The notes: generated by a model from the sequence alone, not told the origin. A stretch of 6,025 nt of DNA from Ruminococcaceae bacterium UBA6413 (GCA_002437415.1 DJPL01000042.1:83273-89297); one strand, 5' to 3'. Counted from the stretch's first letter, positions 1 through 5,556 are shown. Translations and numbers: made by a program.

Positions 1-12
1 GGGCTATATTAC

Positions 13-60
13 TGGGGCTACCGCCCTAGTCCCTGTCGGGGCTTTGCCCCTGCGACCCCA
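13..60. repeat. GC-rich multi-stem intergenic repeat
   Basis: The outer arms TGGGG (13-17) and CCCCA (56-60) enclose two smaller hairpins. One is GGGC (15-18)/GCCC (23-26); the other is GTCGGGGC (35-42)/GCCC (46-49) with CGAC (53-56), which has a CTG bulge. The first small hairpin shares bases with the outer arm, so the structures are partly exclusive. No reading frame is supported here. The composition is much more GC-rich than the adjacent AT-rich bases 61-80. It resembles GC-rich structured repeats found after genes in gut Clostridia, but membership of a dispersed family is an inference from one copy. Confidence 0.4.
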
Positions 61-94
61 ATTTTTAATAATCAAGAAGTTTATCGACAGACTG

Positions 95-136
95 AAAGCC
101 GCACTGAGGGTTTTCCCCGACAGTGCGGCTTTTTTA
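95..136. terminator. Rho-independent terminator, possibly bidirectional
   Basis: A perfect 12-bp stem, AAAGCCGCACTG (95-106) with CAGTGCGGCTTT (121-132), can extend through an inner GGG/CCC pairing around a TTTT loop. On the plus strand it is followed by six T residues (129-134 region), so it fits best as the terminator of a plus-strand gene lying to the left of the window. On the minus strand it begins about 20 nt after the glucosidase stop codon and ends with three T residues, so it probably also ends that transcript. Confidence 0.8.
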
Positions 137-152
137 TATCCGTATTTTGCGC

Positions 153-1691
153 TTACACTTCCACAAAGATCGCACCGCTTGCAGGAACAGTAACTGTATC
201 TGCGTTTACAGCGCCGTTTTCGCCTAAAGTATAAACAGCCTTTCCGCCCTTTGCATAATCCGCATTGACGGTTACTGCCTTGTCGGACGGGTTTATAAAT
301 ATATATATCGTCTGGCTGTCACAGCTTCTCTTGTATACGAGCGGATAGCCGTCACTGCTCACAAATTCAAATGCGGAGAGGTTGTGGAGCGCGGGATTAT
401 CGTTTCTTACCTTGATAAGCTTCTTTACTTCATTATACAGCGAATTGCTGTCAAGCATCTGCTTTTCAACCGTAGGTCTGTCGGGAGCATCGTCCTGCTT
501 TATATAAAGCTGTGACTTGTCGGCAGTAGAGAAGCCGTCATTTGCCGTGCTGTCCCACTGCATAGGACTTCTTGAACCTGTGCGGTTGTAGCCGCCCTCG
601 ACCGATACAAGCCCCTCGACATAGCGCAGTCCTATCTCATCGCCGTAGTAAACGAACGGAGCACCGGGCATTGTCAGCAGGAAAGCAAAGCAGCATTTCA
701 ACTCGTCCTCATCTCTGCCTTTTGCAAGTCTGTCCATATCGTGGTTGCCTGACGGTATGCAGATAAGTCCGCCGCCTGTTGTTGCTTTCTCGTGATAGCT
801 GTTGTACTGCTCGGCAAAGATAGCGGGAGTACCCTTACCTCTCTTTGAGAAGAACGGCTCTGCACATCTGAACATAGAGTTGTAACCCTCAGGACCAAAG
901 TGCAGCAAGAAATCCATATCAAAGCCGCCCTTAAGCGAATACTGCGGCTCGCCCCACTCCGATACCATTGCGGCTTCAGGGTATTCGCTCTTAAGATATC
1001 CCGTGATATCCTGCCAGAGCTTTATTGTTTCCTTGTATTCGGGGTCGCACTTTACAAGCGAGCCTGCCATATCTACTCTGAAGCCGTCACAGCCCATATC
1101 GAGCCAGAACTTCATAACGTCCTTTATTGCGGCTCTTGTAGCCATAGGACCGGGATCTGTGGGCTTCTGCTGATAAGCGTATTTAGGCTCTGCGTAACCA
1201 TAGTTCAAGGCGGGCTGTGAAGAGAAGAAGTTGACTGCGGCGCTTCCGTCACGGTCGGAAATACCTCTTATGCAGTTAAGACCCTCGGGCTGTTCCCATA
1301 TATTGCTCGTCCAGATATATCTGTCGGTGTACTCGTTCTTTTCGGGGAGCATTGACTGTTTGAACCATTCGTGTTCTACCGAAGTGTGACCCGGTACAAG
1401 GTCGAGCAGAATGTGTATACCGCGCTTGTGACACTCGTCAAAAAGATGCTTTAAATCATCGTTTGTGCCGTATCTTGCGGCGGCTTTCTTATAATCCCTT
1501 ACGTCATAGCCCGCGTCACCGAAAGGCGAGTCGAAGCAGGGGTTCATCCATATTGCATTGAAGCCCGTATCTTTGATGTAATCAAGCTTTTCGATTATAC
1601 CCTGAAAGTCACCTATACCGTCACCGTTTGTATCGTTGAAGGACTGAGGATATATTTCATAAAAAATTGCATTTTCCAGCCACTTAGCCAT
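153..1691 (-). CDS. GH13 family alpha-glucosidase / oligo-1,6-glucosidase-like enzyme, cytoplasmic
   Basis: This 512-aa retaining alpha-glycoside hydrolase of family GH13 probably cleaves short malto- or isomalto-oligosaccharides inside the cell; there is no signal peptide or membrane segment. Visible motifs in order: a calcium-type loop DTNGDGIGD (20-28), GYDVRDY (61-67), region I DLVPGH (97-102), QPALN (159-163, close to the QPDLN signature of the oligo-1,6-glucosidase group), nucleophile Asp207 in GFRVD, acid/base Glu245 in VSEW, Asp318 in GNHD, and MPGAPFVYYGDEIG (341-354). Residues from about 430 form the usual C-terminal beta-sandwich. All three catalytic acids are present, and the length is normal for intracellular members. 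The start is fixed by GGAGGT (1697-1702) 5 nt upstream. Region I has Gly101 where most members have Asn before the His. The exact substrate cannot be read; trehalose synthase-like or alpha-amylase activity is possible. It has its own promoter just upstream. Confidence 0.93.
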   Translation of the reverse strand: MAKWLENAIFYEIYPQSFNDTNGDGIGDFQGIIEKLDYIKDTGFNAIWMNPCFDSPFGDAGYDVRDYKKAAARYGTNDDLKHLFDECHKRGIHILLDLVPGHTSVEHEWFKQSMLPEKNEYTDRYIWTSNIWEQPEGLNCIRGISDRDGSAAVNFFSSQPALNYGYAEPKYAYQQKPTDPGPMATRAAIKDVMKFWLDMGCDGFRVDMAGSLVKCDPEYKETIKLWQDITGYLKSEYPEAAMVSEWGEPQYSLKGGFDMDFLLHFGPEGYNSMFRCAEPFFSKRGKGTPAIFAEQYNSYHEKATTGGGLICIPSGNHDMDRLAKGRDEDELKCCFAFLLTMPGAPFVYYGDEIGLRYVEGLVSVEGGYNRTGSRSPMQWDSTANDGFSTADKSQLYIKQDDAPDRPTVEKQMLDSNSLYNEVKKLIKVRNDNPALHNLSAFEFVSSDGYPLVYKRSCDSQTIYIFINPSDKAVTVNADYAKGGKAVYTLGENGAVNADTVTVPASGAIFVEV

Positions 1692-1729
1692 AATTTACCT
1701 CCATTGCGGCAAAGCCGTTTTATAAGGTT

Positions 1730-1758
1730 ATTATATACTGACGGGCGGGAAAATGCAA
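1730..1758 (-). promoter_or_regulatory. Sigma-A type promoter of the GH13 gene
   Basis: Read on the minus strand, TTGCAT (1753-1758) is followed by a 17-nt spacer and a perfect TATAAT (1730-1735). Transcription would start near 1723, giving a leader of about 30 nt. The leader contains a short CGGC/GCCG hairpin (1707-1717) just before the ribosome binding site. The promoter sits directly after the stop codon of the 43-aa gene, so the glucosidase can be expressed independently of the upstream cluster. I see no convincing cre (catabolite repression) site. Confidence 0.8.
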
Positions 1759-1761
1759 GAT

Positions 1762-1893
1762 TTATTTAAAAAGAAAAACGTATGCCAGTACAAGCAGCAG
1801 CTTGTAGTCGGCTTTATCGCGCCAGAGGATAAATGCTACGGCGGCGACCTTCAGCAGGTCATCGTCGTTCATAATTCTTCCGATTATGTCCAT
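1762..1893 (-). CDS. 43-aa hydrophobic mini-protein of unknown function
   Basis: This short gene encodes 43 residues starting MDIIGRIMNDDDLLK. It has an acidic DDD patch (10-12), a hydrophobic stretch LLKVAAVAFILW (13-24), a charged turn RDKADYK (25-31), and a second hydrophobic stretch LLLVLAYVFLF (32-42), ending in Lys. The stretches are 11-12 residues each, short for full membrane spans, so a membrane-surface or hairpin arrangement is possible. It lies 21 nt after the stop of the 250-aa gene, in the same direction, and fills an otherwise empty gap. The start is uncertain: the first ATG lacks a good ribosome binding site, while Met8 (at 1872) has GGAAG 4 nt upstream; translational coupling to the previous gene could serve the first. 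The pattern of DD followed by two leucine-rich blocks resembles small proteins I associate with Clostridia, but I cannot name a family. Confidence 0.65.
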   Translation of the reverse strand: MDIIGRIMNDDDLLKVAAVAFILWRDKADYKLLLVLAYVFLFK

Positions 1894-1914
1894 TTGGTTA
1901 CTGCGGGCGGAATT

Positions 1915-2667
1915 TCAGTCAGGCTTATGCCCGCCTTTCTCCTGCATATGACCGCCGCTCTGACAGCGGCAGCGCTCACATCCGCAGGGCTTTTTACTGT
2001 TACTCATACTCTTATTGTGGTTATGTATGGCGGCGTTGAAGCTCGGGGGAGGGCTGTTTTTCCGCTTGTCGGCGGAGAGCTTTTCGACCCTTTTGTTGGC
2101 TTCGTCCTCACTCATAAAAACGCTTGCAAAGCTGTCAAGTATCTCCTCATCGGTATGCTCATCTGCCGTGTCGCATTCATCGGGAGCATCGTTTTCTGAG
2201 CTTTCGTCATCGCAAATTTCTTCTTCCCGCTGAAAATCCGATGTATCCTGCGGTGTTTCGGCTTCTTCATCGCAGTCGCAGTCCGAGCTTTCGCCATTAT
2301 CAGGCGTTTCAGACTCAGGTTCGGCAGAAATTTCTTCCTCGGTGTCGTCTATAGCTTCTGCCGATATTTCAATGTCGCCGCTTTCCTCGCGAACCGTTGC
2401 GGTTTCGATATCGTTTTCGGATAGATCCGCATTTTCGGTCATCTCGGTTTCGACAACTTCGGGTTCGGCTGTATTTTCATTTGCCGTGGCGATAACTGCT
2501 TCTGCAACGATCTGAGCCGCCGGTACAGACTGCGGTACTGCGACCGATACCTCCTCGGTCGGTGTCGAAAGCTTTGCTTTTTCGGCGGCTTTCATAGCGG
2601 CGGCTGTATATTCTTTCTGCAAGCGCTCGAACTCAGCCTTTGACATTTTTATACTGCTCCATTCCAT
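1915..2667 (-). CDS. Acidic low-complexity protein with Cys-rich C-terminal tail, unknown function
   Basis: This 250-aa protein has three parts. The N-terminus MEWSSIKMSKAEFERLQKEY (1-20), continuing to about residue 33, looks like an Ala/Lys/Glu amphipathic helix. Residues 38-178 are a Glu/Asp/Ser/Thr-rich, probably disordered linker with four scattered cysteines (130, 132, 152, 165). The C-terminus is basic and ends with CGCERCRC (228-235), a CxCxxCxC arrangement, plus nearby histidines, which could bind a metal or form disulfides. No enzyme motif is visible and there is no signal peptide. I chose the ATG at 2667 because AAGGAG (2675-2680) lies 7 nt upstream; a start six codons earlier at 2685 overlaps the previous stop (ATGA) but would place that ribosome binding site inside the gene. 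It is third in a cluster of small unknown genes. Function is unassigned. Confidence 0.8.
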   Translation of the reverse strand: MEWSSIKMSKAEFERLQKEYTAAAMKAAEKAKLSTPTEEVSVAVPQSVPAAQIVAEAVIATANENTAEPEVVETEMTENADLSENDIETATVREESGDIEISAEAIDDTEEEISAEPESETPDNGESSDCDCDEEAETPQDTSDFQREEEICDDESSENDAPDECDTADEHTDEEILDSFASVFMSEDEANKRVEKLSADKRKNSPPPSFNAAIHNHNKSMSNSKKPCGCERCRCQSGGHMQEKGGHKPD

Positions 2668-2674
2668 AATGTAA

Positions 2675-2680
2675 CTCCTT
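2675..2680 (-). promoter_or_regulatory. Ribosome binding site that sets the start of the acidic Cys-tail gene
   Basis: AAGGAG, read on the minus strand, lies 7 nt before the ATG at 2667. An alternative in-frame ATG at 2685 lies upstream of this site and would encode it as part of the protein, so 2667 is favoured. Confidence 0.8.
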
Positions 2681-2681
2681 T

Positions 2682-3020
2682 TCATAACAGGTTTTCAAAC
2701 AGACCGCTGTCTTTGAGATACGGCAGCAGAGAGATAAGTCTGAACAGCTTTACCGCTGTGTCGATCTTTGCCTGATTTTCATCACGCAGGTGCGGCTTTA
2801 ACGCAAGGAGAAGCTCGGTGTTCTTGTCCTGCTCGCTCATCTTTGACATTATCTCGCCTATTTTCATAAACATATCTATGTTTAATCCGCCGAAAATATC
2901 ATCGCTGTTTTCGTTATCTGCGGAATTTTCCGTGGCTTCTGCCGAGGTATCGCTGTCTTTTTGTTCTTCGTTATTGTTGTCGGACAGCATAGCCTTAAGC
3001 AGATCTTCCATTTCGCTCAT
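2682..3020 (-). CDS. Small helical protein with acidic linker, unknown function
   Basis: This 112-aa protein begins MSEMEDLLKAMLSD, followed by a polar acidic linker rich in Asn, Glu, Asp and Ser (14-41). Its helical C-terminal region contains the segment FMKIGEIMSKMSEQDKN (51-67), then ELLLALKPHLRDENQAK (69-85), and a hydrophobic end KLFRLISLLPYLKDSGLF (91-108). The ALKPHL block followed by a leucine-rich helix is a pattern I associate with uncharacterised clostridial proteins, but no function is known to me. There is no signal peptide. The start at 3020 is set by GGAGGG (3027-3032) 6 nt upstream; an earlier ATG at 3038 lacks a binding site. It starts about 20 nt after the 74-aa gene and ends 14 nt before the chosen start of the next, so the cluster is very likely co-transcribed. 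Confidence 0.82.
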   Translation of the reverse strand: MSEMEDLLKAMLSDNNNEEQKDSDTSAEATENSADNENSDDIFGGLNIDMFMKIGEIMSKMSEQDKNTELLLALKPHLRDENQAKIDTAVKLFRLISLLPYLKDSGLFENLL

Positions 3021-3026
3021 ACGCCG

Positions 3027-3032
3027 CCCTCC
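3027..3032 (-). promoter_or_regulatory. Ribosome binding site that sets the start of the 112-aa gene
   Basis: GGAGGG, read on the minus strand, lies 6 nt before the ATG at 3020. The competing in-frame ATG at 3038 has only AATAAGTAGCA upstream, which contains no purine-rich site, so 3020 is preferred. Confidence 0.8.
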
Positions 3033-3040
3033 GTTCATTG

Positions 3041-3265
3041 CTACTTATTCATTGTTTTTTTCAGCTCCTGCGCCTTTGCGGAATTCATCATCTTTTTGAT
3101 CATTTCCGGGTTGCCGAGAATGCTTTTGAGCTTCTTTGCGTCCTTTTCGGGCATATTTTGCAGTGCTATCGAAAGGTCGCCCTTCTGCATGGCTTCTTTT
3201 AGCTTCTGCGGGGTTATACCCAGTTTTTTGCTGACAGCGTCAAGCATAGAATCAACGTTATTCAT
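3041..3265 (-). CDS. 74-aa helical lysine/methionine-rich protein, unknown function
   Basis: This is the first gene of the minus-strand cluster. It is predicted to be almost entirely helical and basic, with MLDAVSKKLGITPQKLKEAM (7-26), a middle block LSIALQNMPEKDAKKLKSIL (31-50), and the end NPEMIKKMMNSAKAQELKKT (52-71). The first block (LGITPQKLKEA) resembles a short helical bundle rather than a proven DNA-binding fold. The block NPEMIKKMMNSAKAQEL recalls uncharacterised clostridial small proteins. There is no signal peptide, cysteine or catalytic motif. The start is well supported by AGGAGG (3271-3276) 5 nt before the ATG. Its leader carries a palindrome (3291-3313), which may regulate the whole cluster. 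Function is unassigned; a structural or adaptor role is a guess only. Confidence 0.85.
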   Translation of the reverse strand: MNNVDSMLDAVSKKLGITPQKLKEAMQKGDLSIALQNMPEKDAKKLKSILGNPEMIKKMMNSAKAQELKKTMNK

Positions 3266-3290
3266 AACTGCCTCCTGAAATTATATTTTG

Positions 3291-3313
3291 AACGGGAAGG
3301 GAATATTCCCGTT
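3291..3313. promoter_or_regulatory. Palindrome in the leader of the minus-strand cluster
   Basis: Two overlapping symmetric structures occur here: arms AACGGGAA (3291-3298) and TTCCCGTT (3306-3313) with a 7-nt centre, and a perfect 12-bp palindrome GGGAATATTCCC (3299-3310). The site ends 14 nt before the AGGAGG of the 74-aa gene. It could be an operator, or an RNA hairpin in the leader; there is no T-run after it on either strand, so it is not a standard terminator. Confidence 0.5.
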
Positions 3314-3321
3314 ATATTCAG

Positions 3322-3350
3322 TTTATAATTTTTTGTAAAATTATACAAAA
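3322..3350 (-). promoter_or_regulatory. Probable promoter region of the minus-strand cluster
   Basis: Read on the minus strand, there is a perfect TATAAT at 3340-3345 and a second -10-like TATAAA at 3322-3327, both in very AT-rich DNA. No good -35 hexamer sits at the right distance, so the exact promoter is unresolved; an activator or an alternative sigma factor is possible. TTTTGTA (3331-3337) and TACAAAA (3344-3350) form a 7-bp inverted repeat around the first -10 element. Confidence 0.45.
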
Positions 3351-3417
3351 GGCTCTTTGTGTTTTGTGTAGAATTTCTAAAAATACGGATAGTTATCTTT
3401 TCTTTTCCTTTGTAATG

Positions 3418-3426
3418 TGTTATAAT
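3418..3426 (+). promoter_or_regulatory. Extended -10 promoter of the phosphoesterase-birA operon
   Basis: TGTTATAAT is a perfect extended -10 element (TGN plus TATAAT at 3421-3426). The -35 region at 17 nt is only T-rich, as is common for extended -10 promoters. Transcription would begin near 3433. The leader of about 50 nt contains the small hairpin CAGCCG (3447-3452)/CGGCTG (3456-3461) just before the ribosome binding site AAAGGA (3471-3476). Confidence 0.7.
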
Positions 3427-3484
3427 TACTCTATGGGTTTTGCATTCAGCCGTAACGGCTGACCCGACTGAAAGGATAGAAATT

Positions 3485-3982
3485 ATGAAAATTGTAGTAG
3501 TATCCGATTCGCACAAGGAATTTCACAAGCTCAATTCGGTAATTGAGAACAATCTCGATGCCGATGCGTTTATACATCTTGGTGACGGTGAGCACGAATT
3601 CAACGATGTACGCAACCTCCACCCCGATAATAGCTTTTTATTCGTAAAGGGCAATTGTGACTTTGCCGAAAACAAGACGATAAGAATTGCGAATGCGAAG
3701 GGCATCAAGATACTTTGCGTACACGGTCACGAGCACCATGTGCACCAGGGTCTTGATACGCTCATCTCTGTTGCAAAGCAGAACGGTTGCAAGATCGCGC
3801 TTTACGGTCATACGCACCTTTACCGTACCGAGCTTATTGACGGCATTTATGTTATGAATCCCGGCAGTATCGATTCGCCGAGAGATAAGCGTCCGCCGTC
3901 ATACGGTATCATAACAATTGACGACAACAAGAAGATCACAATGAATATAGTGGCGCTCGATTACCATGCAGACAAACAGTGA
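3485..3982 (+). CDS. YfcE/MJ0936-type metallophosphoesterase
   Basis: This 165-aa protein belongs to the small calcineurin-like phosphoesterases, which hydrolyse phosphodiesters (model substrates in studied members) using two metal ions. The metal-binding set is complete: Asp8 and His10 in SDSH, Asp34 in LGDGE, Asn57 in KGNCD, His80 in CVHGH, and His109/His111 in YGHTH; the family signature NPGS follows at 125-128. The length is typical and the protein is cytoplasmic, with no signal peptide. The start at 3485 is chosen because AAAGGA lies 8 nt upstream; a TTG 15 codons earlier is open in frame but would extend past the conserved MKIVVVSDSH beginning. It is first in a three-gene operon, and its 3' end overlaps the biotin ligase gene by 17 nt, suggesting translational coupling. 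The in vivo substrate is unknown. Confidence 0.93.
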   Translation: MKIVVVSDSHKEFHKLNSVIENNLDADAFIHLGDGEHEFNDVRNLHPDNSFLFVKGNCDFAENKTIRIANAKGIKILCVHGHEHHVHQGLDTLISVAKQNGCKIALYGHTHLYRTELIDGIYVMNPGSIDSPRDKRPPSYGIITIDDNKKITMNIVALDYHADKQ

Positions 3983-4727
3983 GATATGCGGATCACCGCT
4001 TATAACGTTTGATACCTTGCCGTCCACTAACACCTATATCAAGGAGCACGCCGAAGAGCTTGCTGACCGTACCGTGGTTATTGCCGATATGCAGAGCAGC
4101 GGTAAAGGCAGGATAGGCAACAAGTGGCTTGCGACCCGCGATATGCTCCCGATATCGGTACTGATAAAAGAGCCCCGTCACGGTCACGATCTTACGGTGA
4201 TATGCGCGGTAGCCGTATGCCGTGCCGTTGAGCGGCTGAGCGGCATAAAGGCGGGCATAAAGTGGACAAATGACATAATCTGCTCTGAACGCAAGGTATG
4301 TGGTATTTTATGCGAGAGCTCGGTCAAATGTTCCTCGGACGGCGCAATTTATAATAACGTGGTCTGCGGAATGGGGCTGAACGTCAATCAGAGCAAGGAA
4401 TTTTTCGAGAGCAACGGACTTGTCAATGCGGCATCGCTCTACACGCTGACAGGCAATAAATATGACAAAATGCTTGCGGCAGAGTATATAGTGACTGAGC
4501 TTGAAACGCTTATCGACAGCGATTTCGCGGCGGTGATAAAGGAGTATTCCGACCGCTGTGTAACGCTCGGAAAAACAGTAAAACTGGTGCAGAACAATAC
4601 AGAAACAACAGCATATGCAAAGGCTATAGCCCCGGACGGTTGTCTTATCTGCGAGAACGAGAACGGTGAATTTACCGTAAACTCCGGACTTGTGCGGGTG
4701 AGAGGGCTCGGGGGCGAATACGTCTGA
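3966..4727 (+). CDS. birA: Biotin--[acetyl-CoA-carboxylase] ligase, monofunctional type
   Basis: This 253-aa enzyme activates biotin with ATP to biotinyl-AMP and transfers it to the lysine of biotin carboxyl carrier domains. Visible motifs are FDTLPSTN (15-22), the nucleotide/biotin loop SSGKGRIGNKW (44-54), KWTND (99-103), RKVCGILCE (109-117) with the catalytic Lys110, and GMGLNVN (135-141); a small SH3-like domain with the segment TVKLVQN follows at about 204-245. It begins directly with the catalytic domain, so it lacks the N-terminal helix-turn-helix of bifunctional E. coli or B. subtilis BirA and should not itself repress biotin genes. The loop is less basic than the usual GRGRRGR (Lys47, Asn52), but the key Arg49 is kept. 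There is no clear ribosome binding site; the start lies inside the end of the preceding gene, so coupled translation is likely. Confidence 0.93.
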   Translation: MQTNSEICGSPLITFDTLPSTNTYIKEHAEELADRTVVIADMQSSGKGRIGNKWLATRDMLPISVLIKEPRHGHDLTVICAVAVCRAVERLSGIKAGIKWTNDIICSERKVCGILCESSVKCSSDGAIYNNVVCGMGLNVNQSKEFFESNGLVNAASLYTLTGNKYDKMLAAEYIVTELETLIDSDFAAVIKEYSDRCVTLGKTVKLVQNNTETTAYAKAIAPDGCLICENENGEFTVNSGLVRVRGLGGEYV

Positions 4728-4753
4728 GGTTTAACTGAAAGGAGATACTAATA

Positions 4754-5434
4754 ATGGCAGACAATGTGTACATACCTGAAATCAGCGGTCCGCTGAGAAG
4801 CTTTATGCTCAAAGTACCCGAAGAAATACAGCTTGCAAGCGGTATACGGGTAATGGGCAAACTTATAAAATCGATAGTATTTACAACTGACATCTGCATT
4901 ATAAGAAATGTCAATGCCGACGCGGTAATAGCGGTATATCCGTTTACGCCGCAGCCGATAATCACACAGGCTATTATGAGCGCCGCGGATATACCTGTTT
5001 TCACGGGTGTAGGCGGCGGGCTTACGCAGGGAAAGCGCGTGGTAAATCTCTCTATGCACGCAGAATTTCAGGGTGCTATCGGTGTTGTTGTCAATGCGCC
5101 GACATCGAATGATGTTGTGCGTCAGGTATGCGACACGATTGATATCCCTGTTGTTGTCACGGTAATATCCGAGCATGAGGACATCGAGAGCAGGCTTGAA
5201 GCGGGTGCAAAGATATTCAATGTATCTGCGGCGGGCAAGACTACGAATGTTGTAAAGGAAATACGCAAGCGCCACCCCGATATTCCGATCATCGCGACCG
5301 GAGGACCCACAAAGGAGTCGATACTCGCGACAATCGAAGCGGGAGCTAATGCAATCACATGGACTCCGCCTTCAAACGGCGAAGTGTTCCGCGATATAAT
5401 GAACGCCTACCGCGAAGGCAAACCCCACCCCTAA
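4754..5434 (+). CDS. TIM-barrel-like phosphate-binding protein, function unknown
   Basis: This 226-aa protein has the alternating strand-helix pattern of a (beta/alpha)8 barrel. The likely strands are ADAVIAVYP (55-63), PVFTGVGGG (81-89), GAIGVVVNA (107-115), PVVVTVIS (132-139), AKIFNVSAA (152-160), PIIATGGP (178-185) and ANAITWTP (198-205). The ATGGPT (181-186) turn followed by a helix and GANAI is typical of ribulose-phosphate-binding barrels such as ThiE/TrpF-type or NanE-type proteins. I do not see the full catalytic residue set of a known member, so no reaction is assigned; similar proteins are often labelled simply beta/alpha-barrel or hydrolase. It has no signal peptide. AAAGGAG (4738-4744) lies 9 nt before the start. 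It follows the biotin ligase by 26 nt and is probably the last gene of that operon. Confidence 0.8.
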   Translation: MADNVYIPEISGPLRSFMLKVPEEIQLASGIRVMGKLIKSIVFTTDICIIRNVNADAVIAVYPFTPQPIITQAIMSAADIPVFTGVGGGLTQGKRVVNLSMHAEFQGAIGVVVNAPTSNDVVRQVCDTIDIPVVVTVISEHEDIESRLEAGAKIFNVSAAGKTTNVVKEIRKRHPDIPIIATGGPTKESILATIEAGANAITWTPPSNGEVFRDIMNAYREGKPHP

Positions 5435-5450
5435 GCGGCGGGTCGCCGCT
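5434..5450 (+). terminator. Stem-loop at the stop codon of the TIM-barrel gene
   Basis: AGCGGCG (5434-5440), a 3-nt loop and CGCCGCT (5444-5450) form a perfect 7-bp GC-rich hairpin that starts in the stop codon. There is no T-run, so it is a weak intrinsic terminator at best. It may rather be a unit of the palindromic repeat family that follows. Confidence 0.35.
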
Positions 5451-5496
5451 GACAATTCCGCCTTTGATACTGTTGTAGCATAGCAAATGATAGCAA

Positions 5497-5534
5497 AACG
5501 GCGGACGGCAGTGTGCCGTTTCAAATTCGCCGTT
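5497..5534. repeat. Nested palindromic repeat unit
   Basis: The outer arms AACGGCG (5497-5503) and CGCCGTT (5528-5534) enclose a second hairpin, ACGGCA (5505-5510) with TGCCGT (5514-5519), followed by TTCAAATT. The 27 bases 5505-5531 match 5833-5859 at 23 positions. A shorter relative is the hairpin at 5434-5450 followed by CAATTCCGCC (5453-5462). Confidence 0.6.
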
Positions 5535-5556
5535 CTGACTGTCGGCGGTTTGCGTA

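Noticed and set aside
1753..2199. Open frame of 148 codons on the plus strand
   Set aside because: It runs antisense through the 43-aa gene and the 3' half of the acidic gene, has no ribosome binding site, and its translation shows no recognisable motifs.
2112..2297. Minus-strand frame of 61 codons within the acidic gene
   Set aside because: It is a shifted frame inside a low-complexity coding region, with no ribosome binding site and no independent support.
3440..3484. N-terminal extension of the phosphoesterase from a TTG codon
   Set aside because: It would include the leader hairpin and the ribosome binding site in the coding region; the family normally begins at the MKI-type strand, which matches the ATG at 3485.
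4748..5275. Open frame of 175 codons on the minus strand
   Set aside because: It is antisense to the TIM-barrel gene, is rich in Arg and Tyr as typical of shadow frames, and has no ribosome binding site. The plus-strand gene has a coherent fold pattern.
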